Positions 24,436-36,483 of a DNA stretch of 64,000 bases are shown here, piece by piece; within the stretch, counting starts at the first letter, position 1, and the number at the start of each line of letters is the position of its first letter. The position numbers and the translations under genes are program-made. The notes beneath the pieces are model-generated. The model did no database searches, was not told the origin of the DNA, and saw only the letters and a program-made list of their open reading frames with translations. The DNA is from Hymenochaete sp. R1 (taxonomy: Eukaryota > Basidiomycota > Agaricomycetes > Hymenochaetales > Hymenochaetaceae): the NCBI GenBank assembly GCA_019400425.1, contig JAFREE010000020.1:202687-266686 (forward strand), given 5' to 3'.

Positions 24436-27400
24436 GCTTGTTGAAGCTACTTACGGATTATGTCCGGGTCGCCAAATGTATTTCCTTGTTGCTGTCTCTA
24501 CTAGCGTATCTTTCCCCCTTTTCTCTTTTTGCTCAAAAAGGGACCATTCAAAAGTTTACTTACGACCCATTCAATGTTGTTGACGCTCGATGTTCTCTAT
24601 TCACTTTCTTTCTCGTGTTGTATAGACAGACCAGGAATGATAGAAGCGAATTGATTTCCTCATCCTTGAAAAAGTCGATCTGCGTTGAACTTGTCGAGCC
24701 AAAAACGTATTGAACAATTTGAAGGTTGCGTGAGACTTGTCCACGTGATTGAAACAGGCAACTTGTAATTTGAAGCGCTCAAGCCGGATTTATCATTAAT
24801 ATTTCGTTATTTCTCTTCCCTATTCCACCATGCCACGACGGTCAGGATCCCCCTTCATTCCCACATAACACAGCCAGCAGTATAGTCAAGCATTCTATCA
24901 AACGCAATCATGAATAGAAGCCTTGCACACTACTTGTACGACCACTCGTCCGCCGACAAACTTCACCAAATCCGAGTTAGCTGTGTACAATCAAACCGCA
25001 TGGGGCTTCGGACAACCTACTGTTCATTAGACAGGCACAAAACCGGCAATGTCTCTTCTTGTGTCCGTAGACCTGTGGTAACTCTATACCTTATTGCTTA
25101 TCGACAGGTCATTCATAATGGTCTATTGCTTCTTTGGTGTACTGCGGCGTGTATCGTTGGAACTGAGGGTTGGGCGCTTGGGTTTAGGCTCGGGCGATAA
25201 GCTGGATGGCTTCCCTACACATATAAAAATGTGGCGAGTGAGAATGTTGGTGGTTATGCTATGTCGGTGGTGTTTCAAATCCCAGCAGTTCGGAAGATTG
25301 ACCGAGGGAGATCAGGCGGGTGCGCTCCGTAAGGAAGTTCCGCTGTATTTTCGTCTTTTTTTCCGCTTGAGGTTTTTGCTTTGGCCTCCAGCCCCTTCTT
25401 TGCCTGATTTCAGGACGCCCAACAGAAAGTATAGATTATGACTGGCCATCTTGACAAAGGGACTCGGTAAATACTCTACAATGCCTAAAGAGGAATTTGC
25501 AACGCGATGTGCCACAAAGGACAATCCAATGCCGGAGCCAGGCTACCGCTACTTTCATAGCATCTATCGGAAAAGCCTACAATGTCTCATTACTATGGAT
25601 ACCCACTTCCGCTAAGTACCTCCGTGGCTACATGTCCCCGTACAACAAACATTATGTCTAACATTAATTATTTTTGTTCGCGCTTCATCTCCGGCTCAGC
25701 TCGTCTACTCCGCCGTCTCATCTCCCCGAATCGGAATGGGAAAGGACCTGCTTGAATGTTAGTGGAAGAAGAACAATGGTGCCACAACGTCAAACATTTC
25801 TGGGAAAAGAACCTCGGATATTAGGCTAATCGTCTCCTTGGCTGTCAGCGATCCGGATCGGGCGTTAAAGCCTATGTTTGCCTGGATTCCGAGAACGAAG
25901 GCGGCGTTTCAGCTCTACGAATTAAGGCATCTAGCTACGAAACTCGTGCTACTCTCGGAATAATGAGGAAGGTTGAGCAAATTTGAGAGCAGATGTCGCC
26001 ATTGTCTATGGTTTTCGGATTTGTCTGAACAGCTTGACCCTTGGACTAGCGCTACGTTGTACCGAAGGACAGGGCAAAAATCAAAACAAGAAGTCGAGAA
26101 TCTTCTGCCTCAAAAGCGAGATATTTGCCATTCGGATCCATAATCTAACAGGTACGGCTTGCAGCGCTGACACTGCTACCGCGGGGGCTGGGTTGTGATA
26201 GTTGTAATCGGGAATCCCAGAGGCCCTTTCGGAGTAGAGGCATAGGCGCATGATCGCAAATCACTCGGCCTGTGCAATCGATACTTCCGTTCATTGTCTC
26301 CCAGTATACTAACCACGTGTCCCGGTGAGCTGCCACAGGCGTTCGCACTGTCTGGAACTGATCTCGATATGTGATCCGATTGATAAAGACAGGTGGGTGG
26401 GCCCGACGTGTGCTCGAAGCTCTCGAAGCTCGAAGCGGATGTTGATTGGTATGGATTGCTCCTCAGTTGACGATGACGATAAGTGGACTCGGACTTTTGG
26501 TCCGTTGATTACATTCATGTGGTCGAGAACTTGTATCTCGGTCGCAAGACCATTGTCATCATGCTTTACGCTTCGCGGACGCTGGCTATCATTGTGCGCA
26601 GAACCGAGTAAATTGCGGATAAGAATGTATTTTACTCGGTCAATTCAGGCTATCATTCCCCACTTCTTTGCAACAGATTTCTTTCGGCTCTCTATGTAGG
26701 AAGTCTTCCATGTCCAGGAAGGATATATTTGATGAGCATTAATGTTGGGGCCTCATTTTTAGAGCGACAAAGGTAGAGTGAAGTTTTCTATAGCTTTTTG
26801 GATCATTGACTCTGGATGGGATCATTTGGGCGCTCCGAGGGTTTGAGAAACCCGCTCAATATCGAGGGAAGATCTCTAGTCAGATTAGAGGTACCATACT
26901 GGATGATGTATTCGTCGTGTACTCTAATAAAGACGTGGGTCCCTAGCGAATTGCAATTTAGCTTCGAATTCGTGGTTAAGGTGTGTATCTCCTGCTGATG
27001 AAGGGGTCAAAGAAGGGGTACGCAGATTCGTCGGCCTAAATTTTTACCTCGTTGATGGCTCAGGCTCCCTATCGTATATTTCTTGATGACTCCCGATGGT
27101 TTCGAGCACGATGAAACTGATGCAGTAAGGGAATGAAGCCCTTGACGCTGAGCTTGGCAAGAGCGTGGCTTCAACCTTGTTTTTTTTTCGCCTAAAATAG
27201 TAACAGGCAGGCGAGCTGGACATCTCTACCGCGAAGTCTTCGTCGTTCTTCGAGTTCTCATTATTAACTCTATCTTCAGCTCGTATTCAGCGTCAATCGG
27301 CAACTCCTACTTTGCCTCAGCAGCTGCAGAACAAGAATACGATGACGTTGAAAATCCTATACACATTATCAAGGGACCTTGTGACCGTTCATGTCCGTAC

Positions 27401-28476
27401 ATGGAACCTACCGCCAATATTCCCTTTGATTCCGGCCCTTTTCACAAGACCATCATACCCATCAGTTTGCGCCGTCTTTGCTGCGATCCGACTTGACGGC
27501 GGTCTCAGGTCTTCAAATCGCCTTAGCTGCACGGTGCACCCTATCTGTATACCGTGTCGCATCTGGACGACTCCATCGATGGGGCGTGGTTGGCCTGCCG
27601 TAACTTTGTAAACCGACCCGAATCTTGGTAGGGTGGAAAAGTTCCGTAGAGACTCTGAGTTTGAGTGGTACGTTTCCGTTCTTTCGAGTCTCGTGAAACG
27701 ATGCGATCAATGGGGGCCCGTTAAATGATGATGGCACTTTCTGCTGAGAAACGATCATTTGCGTCTGTCAGACCCTGTCGACGTTTATTCGTTTGTTTGG
27801 CAGAGCAGAGAAGCAGGCCGTGGGCCGTGGCGCGAAAGTTGGCTCCCAAGGACAGTGCCTGCGTGATGCAGCTTGAGTACCAGAATAGATGAAAGAAGTT
27901 GTTCTTTGCGACCCCCTCCATTGATCATTTTCTCTTATGTTTCCAGCGGCTGTCGTTCTTTAACGTCTGATAAACCTGTGTCTTCTTCATCTCCAAGCAG
28001 CCGTTGGTCTTCTTGCTTTGTCTCAGCCATTCGGGTCATCCGGCGAGTGAAAGTGGGTTTGCTACCTCGTGCAACACCAAGGCTTGTTTGCGACATCATC
28101 ACTTTCTCCTCGACTACGCGCTTCATTTTTTCGTGCTACTTGCAACATTGCTGTTGCCTCGTGGAGCATCGTTCTTTGGTAGCGTTGCTCTGCACTGCTT
28201 TCCAGACTGTAGTTTTCCGTTCAAAAGGACGCGAATAGCTAGCCGAGTCGGATTCAAGAGCCATAGGTTTGCTTGTCGGAGGCGAGCGCTTCAAGGTTGC
28301 CACAAACATAGCTCGCGGTGCACCTTCGTCGATAAGTTTCAAGCATCCGCGCGACAATACCCCATTCAACTGCTTCTTTGTACTGTATTCCTTCATAATA
28401 ACCTCGACCTGTCAGGACCACGTTCTTTTCGCGCCTCTTATTGGACCTCACATCTAATCTCCCCCTGGATCTCGAT
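24436..28476. other. 4-kb region without a recognised gene
   Basis: Open frames on both strands stay under about 210 codons and carry no motif I recognise, and I could not chain them through good splice sites. I saw no transposase, reverse transcriptase or tRNA signature. The last few hundred bases (about 28000-28476) are presumably promoter and 5' leader of the next gene. A rapidly evolving or lineage-specific gene could be hidden here. Confidence 0.5.
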
Positions 28477-29883
28477 ATGTCGCATCTTAATCCACTACAA
28501 CTCGCGGACCCGTGGTGCGAAACTCGCTCAGAGCTCGCCTATCCGTCTTTCGCCTCCCGAAAGGGTTCCGATCTCGATTCGCAACATTCGCCGGAACGTA
28601 TTGAGCAGGTGTGCCACACATTGTAACTTTTGACTATTTTGCCCACTGACGCAATAACGACCCAGCGACCCGCCCGAAATGGGTTTCTCCGTTCTATGAA
28701 CTCATTTGAACTTCACACGCTTTCAAGAAGTCCGGCGTCTACCCTAAGCGAGGCGATGGGCACAGCCTCCCCAGCCCTACGAGCGAAAGGCCCATCGGAG
28801 CAGTCTTCCAAATCATCTCCATCTAGTGATTCTTCGAATCAGTCAAATCAGCTCCGAGACCTGCAGATGCCATGGGACATGGGGATATCGGGTTCTAGCG
28901 TTTCAAATATTTCTTCTTCTTTGAACTCCCATGCTTTATTATCTCCCGGGGACGCACATAATTCTCTCCTCCCTCTTGAGAGCTTAGACGTCAACTCAGG
29001 CCTTCACTCCCCTTACACGCCGTGCACCTCACTCACAGAATTGTCGGACCAGTCGCATTCAAGCATCATGTCCTCATCGTATGGTGCTGAACGCTACTAC
29101 CAACAACAACGCCCTTCATCGTCGGCACCAGTGCAGTCCTCTCCCGTCATGCTATCACAAGCGCACCCATCTTCGGCACCATACAACGTCGGCAACTTTC
29201 CCCCTCCGAGCATGGGCATGTCGATGCACGGTACACCATCCCCACCAACGGCTTTCACTGCGCACCCAGACGACCCGGAGAGGATGCGACGAATAATCCG
29301 TGACCTTCAGGGACAAAACCGAGAACTATATGCTCGCGTTGAGCAGCTACAGAGTGAGGTTGCAGCGTCTAGATTTGCCCAGGCGAATGGAATGACTTCG
29401 CCAACAGACACTATAGTGAGCTCGCATTACCTTGGAGCCTCTGCTACGTACCCCGGACAAACTCCCACGTCACCTCAGATGGAAGCGTCTTGGCACAGGC
29501 GTACGGAGGCTCGCGTTCGCAAGTTCTGCTCCCCGAACCGTGCTGGAAATGCTCTATGTGCTTGGCATGACACCCGCCGCGAACGTCGTGCATATCCTCC
29601 TCGCATGGCGCCTCCCGGCACACTCAATTGTGGCTGCACCGTTTCGGAGGCGCTGTTTGAAGAGAGCCTTTCCCGACATGGGGTCGGCAGTTACCTGCCG
29701 GGCGAATGCGTTCGAATGGACCCTGCGCTACGAAACCCTCTTCTCCGCTTGCTCGAGGAACGCTATGGATACCGGGATGGCGATTTCGAGCGTAACCCCG
29801 AGACGGGTGGTTGGCTCGACGGCGAAAATCACGAACGCTGGGAGGCAGAACTGCAGCGCGGGGCCAATGGACGACATCGCTGA
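28477..29883 (+). CDS. Ser-rich protein with a conserved Cys-containing C-terminal domain, function unknown
   Basis: Two exons, 28477-28608 and 28666-29883, give 449 aa. The start ATG (MSHLNPLQL) is joined to the long exon by a GTGTGC..CCCAG intron that keeps the frame. Residues 50 to about 260 are low-complexity and Ser/Pro-rich. A short coiled coil follows (DPERMRRIIRDLQGQNREL and on, about 29275-29370). The C-terminal 130 residues are compact and look structured: RKFCSPNRAGNALCAWHD, then RRERRAYPPRMAPPGTLNCG, a second Cys pair NCGC, RHGVGSYLPGECVRMDP, and RYGYRDGDFERNPETGGW. From memory, near-identical C-terminal blocks occur in many uncharacterised basidiomycete proteins; that is recall, not a search. 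Spaced Cys and His suggest metal binding. No enzymatic role can be assigned. Confidence 0.85.
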
Positions 29884-31791
29884 TTATCGACATGAATGGC
29901 GTTGTCTGTCTCTCAATGACACTGCTGGTACTCATCAGCTCCTGACCGAGCGGAGGACCCAAATTTGACGCCACGCGACGAATGCCTCAACTGGGCGAGC
30001 CGTGCGACCGCCGAGTTAGAAGCTTATTCGGAGATCCAGCCGGCTGCCTCCCATCTGAAATCCAATCTCGACCACTTGTTCGAAATTTCCTGTCTCCCAT
30101 CAGAGCCCTTCGTTCTCATGTTTTGTTTTCTTTCATTCCCCGGAACCTGTATGTCTGTATTTATTCTAGTAGATATACTTTTCCTTACAACATATCATTA
30201 TTATTTCGTTCTTTTCGCCCCTTTGTTGATTGCCCTAGCTTACACATCACTCATGCTATCCTACCTATCCACTCATGTCGTTCATCCTCGCCCGCTTTGT
30301 TGTAATCCTTCCATTTCCCCTCATCTCTCGCCCTCTCTGCTTTGTACGTGCTTTCAAGAATCCTTCACCCGCCGTATCTTCACTTCGTAACATGTACATA
30401 GTCATTTCACTTATAATCGAGCGGTTGACTTCACACATCATTTTCAGATGATCAAGGCGGGTACAGGGTGTCGCCGCCCATGCTAAAATTGAGAAGTTCT
30501 CTCTTCATCGAATTTACACTCCGAAGATGTTGGAAAAGAGAGGGTCCAAGGGGTCCATGAAATGAAAACTGATGTCAAACGGCTATTCTCGGGCCGCCAG
30601 TCAAATTCCAAAGCGAACCCTTTCGTGGCGCCGCGAGTTCTAGAGGGAAGTTTGTATTATTTGAATCGTGTCCGCTTCAAAAAATGACAGAGGAACCGGC
30701 AGGCGTGAGATGGCGAATATGGGCAGGCTTCTGGACTATTGCGTAAATCTGATGAAATGGCGACAAACGGAAGCAAGATTTGACATCCTTCCTCGAGTAA
30801 ACTGCACAATTGTGGCTTGGTACTCATCATCCGCCATTAACATGCATTTACAATGCCTTTGAGGTTCTTTTCTATTGGCTTTCCTCGTCTAGCCCTTCGC
30901 ATATTGGTGCCGCTATCTAGCCACCATGTCGAGCAGCGACATCAAAGTCCGCGTCGGAGTGTCCTGCTATAGCCCACCACGGCTTTCCTGACGGGTTGGG
31001 GATGCTCGCTCTAGAAGACACGTAAAAGCGATTAGGTATGTTGAAGCACATGTGGCACGTCGTCGGAATTAGATGTGCAAGACGATGGCGGAGCGACCGG
31101 ATCCATCGTCACGGTAGCGAATGCAATCCATTTAAGCGGTAAGGCAAGTTTAAAGCCCCAGTAAGAGTTTAGAGTTTAGGATGAGAACGAGATCCCTCCG
31201 AGAAAGAGAAAAAACGACTCACAAGGCCTTGGAATCTGGCATCACGACTTCTCCGGACGAAGTATCAGAAAGTACGGCGCGCGTTATCTCAACTGCAGCT
31301 GAGTTAGGACACCTAGAAAGAAGAGATTGATTGACTATCAGTTCAAGCCTCACTTACTTACGCACGATACACGGGCGAAGTGCACGCACAATCTGAATAT
31401 GCGGGGCACTGGGAAACAATGTATCTCTGGCTTTCCTTGATTGGCCTGAACTTCGCAGGCATGTTGCATGATCTCCAGAAGCTTGCACTCAGGGTGTTCC
31501 GCTGCGCGCCCGGCGTACATAACCGCGCCTTGTCCTCCCCCATCGGTCCCTGTGTTTTTCATAGGTGAAAGGACTAGAAACGTACACTTTTTCGTGCGAT
31601 CAAGGTGGAGGATTGGGCATAAGCTGGGCTGGCGGCGTGAGAAGAAGGACACGAGTCCGGCACGTGTGCATAAGAAAACTGATTTCCATCGTCCCCAGCT
31701 GGTCGATATCCTCCCCAACCTCCCTCTCTCTCCTACCTTCATCTTCTCTCACTCTTTCATTCTCATTTTTTCCTCTTCTTGATCATCAAAA
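29884..31791. other. Intergenic region before S-adenosylhomocysteine hydrolase
   Basis: No firmly supported gene. Pyrimidine-rich sequence at 31700-31790 is the leader of the downstream gene. On the minus strand, two short exon-like stretches (31312-31223 and 31010-30917) join in frame and end in a stop codon; they are treated as a weak candidate in the findings. The rest shows nothing recognisable. Confidence 0.5.
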
Positions 31792-33667
31792 ATGTCCCAG
31801 AACTTCAAAGTTGCTGGTATGTGCGCTCTTGATCGCATCGTTCGCCTCCATCGTAGCTAACGCGCGCCCTTCACAGACATCTCTTTGGCTGCCTTCGGTC
31901 GCAAGGAGATTGAAATCGCAGAGGTAGGTTTGATCAACTTTCATCGCGAGCCTCCTACAATTTCTTCGCAGCGCCCATCACTCACATCTACTTCTCTAGC
32001 ATGAAATGCCTGGTCTCATGTATCTCCGTGAAAAGGTACGAAGGCGAACAATTCAGTGAAATTTGCATCCATCCAATCGCATTTCTTGAATAGTACGGCG
32101 CAACCAAGCCCTTGAAGGGCGCCCGTGTCGCTGGATGTCTGCATATGTGCGAATCGTCCTAACCTTAATGACTTTATCAAATCCGTCTGATATATGATCA
32201 ATGACTTTAGGACGATTCAGACTGCTGTGCTCATTGAGACGCTCGTCGTCCTCGGTGCGCAAGTAACCTGGTCTTCTTGCGTAAGTTTTTAAATTTGCAA
32301 TAGCTTATCGGCCATCAATTCATCCTGTATTGTTTATTTCAGAATATTTACTCCACGCAAGACCATGCCGCTGCCGCGTAAGTTGATATTACTTTCACGA
32401 CCCAGGTGGCTATATGCGCCTGCTTTTGATCCGAATTCTCATTTCGATTGCTTTAGTATCGCTGCAACTGGTGTCCCTGTCTATGCATGGAAGGGGGAGA
32501 CCGAGGAGGAGTACAACTGGTGTATTGAGCAGACCCTGGCTGCCTTCCCCAACGGCCAATCTTTGAACATGATTCTTGATGATGGTGGTGACCTCACGAC
32601 TCTTGTCCACGAGAAGTTCCCGCAATACCTCAAGGGTAATCGTTATTTCCTATTGATTCGAATTCTATGTACTGACTCCGACTGTTTTACAGACATCAAG
32701 GGTGTATCAGAGGAGACGACCACCGGTGTCCACCATCTGTACAAAGCGTTCCGTGACGGCAAGCTCAAGATTCCCGCCATTAACGTCAATGACTCCGTCA
32801 CGAAATCTAAGTTCGACAACTACTACGGTTGCCGTGAGTCGCTCGTGGACGGTATCAAGCGTGCGACGGATGTCATGCTTGCGGGCAAGGTAGCCGTTGT
32901 GGCTGGCTTTGGTGATGTCGGCAAAGGTGTAAGTTTCCCTCCTGAATTAATTCATTTTGTATTCATTTGCTCACGCTAAATTTATCTGATCAATAGTGCG
33001 CCGAATCGCTGCGCTCCTACGGTGCTCGCGTCCTCGTCACTGAAATTGACCCCATCAATGCTCTCCAGGCCGCCATGGCTGGTTACGAAGTGACGACGAT
33101 GGAAGACGCTGCGCATCGCTCCAATGTCTTCGTCACCACGACTGGTAACCGTGATATCATCACCGCCCAGCATTTCGATGCCATGCCCGAGGACGCGATC
33201 GTTTGCAAGTAAGTGCTGATATATTTGATGAATCTAATCTAAATCTCACTTCAAAATCAAGCATTGGCCACTTCGATGTTGAAATCGATGTTGCCTGGCT
33301 CAAGGCCAACGCGAAGGAGGAAATCAACATCAAGCCTCAGGTCGACCGTTACACCATGAAGTCTGGCCGTCACATCATCCTCCTTGCCGCCGGCCGTCTC
33401 GTCAACCTTGGCTGTGGTACCGGTCACCCGTCTTTCGTCATGTCATGCTCTTTCGCCAACCAGGTCCTTGCCCAGATCGCCCTCTGGACGACCCCGCAAA
33501 ACTTCCCGCTCGGTGTGCACATGCTGCCTAAGGAGCTCGACGAGGAGGTCGCTCGCGCTCATTTGAAGCAGCTCAACATCAAGCTCACCGAGCTCACCAA
33601 AACGCAGTCTGACTACCTCGGTCTGCCCATCGCTGGCCCGTACAAGGCATCGCACTACCGTTATTAA
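31792..33667 (+). CDS. SAH1: S-adenosyl-L-homocysteine hydrolase (adenosylhomocysteinase)
   Basis: Reversibly hydrolyses S-adenosylhomocysteine to adenosine and homocysteine, relieving product inhibition of methyltransferases. Ten exons (31792-31816, 31877-31923, 32000-32035, 32094-32146, 32211-32280, 32343-32377, 32457-32635, 32693-32928, 32997-33208, 33262-33667) sum to 1299 nt (432 aa), the usual eukaryotic length. Visible motifs are the N-terminal [10 protein letters not shown] and [31 protein letters not shown], the NAD-binding [29 protein letters not shown], the [13 protein letters not shown] block, and the C-terminal HYRY. The NAD-binding GxGxxGKG is interrupted by an intron directly after KG. 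The first half is split into many exons of 25-70 nt, unlike the second half. Its 3' end faces the Bin3-type methyltransferase gene. Confidence 0.98.
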
Positions 33668-34086
33668 ACGGATTCTCTGCACCCGTCTGGTCTCGGGCCT
33701 CAACGTGCCTCCGCGGTCGACGGGTGTCTGCCATTCTTTTGGACTCCGCTCGTGCATGTAGCTCATGATCGGACTCATTAGGGACGTCAACGCCCTCATT
33801 TGTATTTGCATTCAGTAGTCGGAGGATCTTTCTTTTTTCTTTCATCATCCTCTAGAAGCGGGTCTCAACGCCCTCCTGCGCTCGGTGAGGTGATGGGGCA
33901 GGTGCTGTGGCAGCCAGAGGTTTCAACATCCTTGTATAGCATAGCTCACTCTTTCAGTTGTAACGGAGAAACGGAGAAAACAAAACATGTATCTATTGCT
34001 TACGAACCACCAAAAATGATTATCGTGATGTTGTTTCTTGTAGAACCAGAAGTCGAATGCACTTCGTGGAAGTTATACGCCAGTTC
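33668..34086. other. Convergent 3' intergenic region
   Basis: The 419 bases between the stop codons of S-adenosylhomocysteine hydrolase and the convergent methyltransferase. No gene seen; it must hold both 3' ends. Confidence 0.6.
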
Positions 34087-35797
34087 TTATTTTCTGTACA
34101 AGTCTAAAGGCCTCGCGAAACCTGAATACTTTATGACTTCTTCATTTCATGCTTGGACAACCAAATCAACTTACCACCTTTTCCTGTGTAACCCAAATGC
34201 TCCACAGCGGCGAAGCCTATCTCATGCAAAAGGAGACCCTCAAAGTCCGCCGGCCTTAAACGCAGAGCTTGAGCATTCTCCTTCAGTCTCTAATTCGAAA
34301 TTTTGTGAATCGAGGTTCGACAAGCGAGCCACCAAAAAAACAAATTTCGAACGCACAGTATCCATGCGTTTTGCGGGCCTGTACGTATCCCATTCCTGGG
34401 GTTCAACGACAAACACCCCACCAGGACTCAGGCAGTCATATGCCCGCCGAAATAAGGCCCGAATGCCGTCGTCCCCATCATTTAGGTGAACCCATTTGGT
34501 GATCGATAACCTAAAGTTTCAAACGGAGAAGGGGGTTCGGGGTCGCCGCAAATTCGAAATGCTTCAGTAAACGTACACAATAGACGGAGGGGAGGGAGGG
34601 CAAGATGTTCTTCTTTTCACTTTCACTTACGCAAGGATCACGTCGTACTGCTCATGATCATCGATGGTCCCTTCCTTGACCCAATCAGCTCTCCGGAAAA
34701 CGACGTTATGCGGGAACCGGCTCGAGTTGGAGATTGAGTGCACATTCGAGTTCGAGTCCGGACGACACGCCGGGGCTACAGAAGTCCTACCACCAACAGT
34801 ATTAGTAGATAGACCCAACCGCGTCGCCGACTCGGATCCCGAATCCGGACCTGTTGCGCTCTCGGATTCGGGGATTCCTAGTCCACCTTCCTGGTCACGC
34901 TGTGGTCTGACCGCCGTTGGCAACCCTGCAGGCGGGATCACAAGCGGGCCAAACATGTGCTCGAACGCCGACGGGAAGCTCTCCCCGGGCGAACGAGTCG
35001 AAAAGTTCGGTCCGAGGACGTTCTTGCGTTTGGGTTCAGAGTTTGGTGTATTGTTGGAAGAGTCTGACCCCGAAACGGGGACGGAGAGGTTGGGGTGAGT
35101 GGGGAATGGGGATGGGGATGAGGATGTGACTTCGCAGGCGTGCTGACTCCAGACGGATCGCCGACGCTTCCAAGCTGCTCGGACGAGCCCGTCGTCGATG
35201 TCGACGCCGACGACTTGGCACGGACCGTGTTTCAGGGCTAGAAGGGATGCAAATAGCTAGGGTGAGCACTCGGTATCAAACGCGAAAATTGGCCGGTCCT
35301 CTTCGAAGAAAGGACGCGGCGCGAAAAGAACGTTCAGGAAACTGATCAGACATGGACACTGCTACTGATAATGACAAAAATATTCAGGGAAGGGGAGAGA
35401 TGGTGATGAAAGAGGTCTGGCTGAGCCACTCGAACAGATTGAAGACTCGGACTTACCTATCTCGCAAGTTACCCATCCCTCACTGCATCCAACATCCAAT
35501 ACTCGCTTGCCTTGGAAAGTACCCTTCGGTATGAGTGCAAGGCGTGCGTCATTCACCGCCGGTCGCTTCGAGTAATACCTTGATGTTTCAAGTCCACGTC
35601 GGTACAAACCATAGTATCAAACGATGCCGTACATAAGCAGCATAGTGCAGCAAGGAGGGAAAGTGACAAGTATGATTAGATGAAACTTCGGTTCGTTTGG
35701 ATCATTGGAACACACGCACGGACCCGCGATAGTTCCCATGAATGGGGACAGCATTGAAAGGAGAGTCGGTGGTGCCGGTTTGAGTGATCTCTGCCAT
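34087..35797 (-). CDS. Bin3/MePCE-type RNA 5'-phosphate (capping) methyltransferase
   Basis: A SAM-dependent methyltransferase of the Bin3 family; members add a methyl group to the gamma-phosphate of some small RNAs (7SK, U6) or bind them. Six exons on the minus strand, 35797-35724, 35578-35457, 35237-34631, 34510-34357, 34289-34175 and 34121-34087, sum to 1107 nt (368 aa). The signature HGNYRGYYSKRP is rebuilt across intron 1. SAM-binding VLDVGCSEGWVTCEI follows, then VVGVDIDDGLVRAAWKRRR, the family block NVVFRRADWV with YDVILA, SITKWVHLNDGDDGI and SPGGVFVVEPQEW. The end reads RPADFEGLLLHEIGF and GGFARPLDLYRK. Residues about 100-190 form a hydrophilic Ser/Pro insert between SAM-motif strands. 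If the last intron is not removed, the protein ends a little earlier, at 34131. The Bin3 family is well supported; the RNA target is unknown. Confidence 0.92.
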
Positions 35798-36483
35798 AAC
35801 GATACGATCGGTCTTCTGCTCGTAGCGTTCCTGTAACAGATTTGCACCACCTCTTCTGTTCGCCCAGATGGGAGGAATAATCAAATGATGAGTTTGCTGT
35901 TAGGGATACAGAATCAGATTCAAGTTCGAAAATGGGGTTCGTTTGAGAGTCAGAATGGTGACGAAGCCTTGAAGGTGACAAAAGCGCAACGAAGACCACG
36001 GCTACGCGAAGATTTCACGATACAGCAGGCGGGACCGGACAGACTCTCAAAGCTGTACTAAAGGTCAATCAAAATTCATTCACGTAGTCAAGTCAATTTA
36101 TAAGCACAAAAATGAATGTATCGCTACAAATAAAACATTAAGAAACGATTTGTATGTACTATGACAATAAATAGTGGCCAAAAAGAAAGCAAAGAATTCC
36201 GTACACAACAGCTCGAAAGACGCAACTACAACATTCCATATGTTAGTGTAGTTTGACACACGATAGAGACGGGATGATAGAAGGAGTATGAGAAGACCAA
36301 ACAATAAAGGGATATACGATAACGTAGCCGTAGGGTGCGGTACGTACGAGAAGAAAGGCACGAAGGCTCAAAGCGGAGCTTGATTGAAGCTATATACACA
36401 TTGAAACAGGAAACAAGAATGACGAAGAATGGCCATAGAGGTAAGTGCAGTTGAAAGAAGGCGCGAGGCTGAAATAAACTCGT
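35798..36483. other. Intergenic region upstream of the methyltransferase gene
   Basis: Holds the promoter of the minus-strand methyltransferase and the 3' flank of the next minus-strand gene. A/T-rich near 36090-36300. No gene seen. Confidence 0.55.

Noticed and set aside
34131..34175. Alternative end of the Bin3-type gene by reading through the last donor to a stop at 34131
   Set aside because: Splicing from GTAAGT to TATTCAG yields the expected family C-terminus (RPLDLYRK), so the spliced end at 34087 is preferred.
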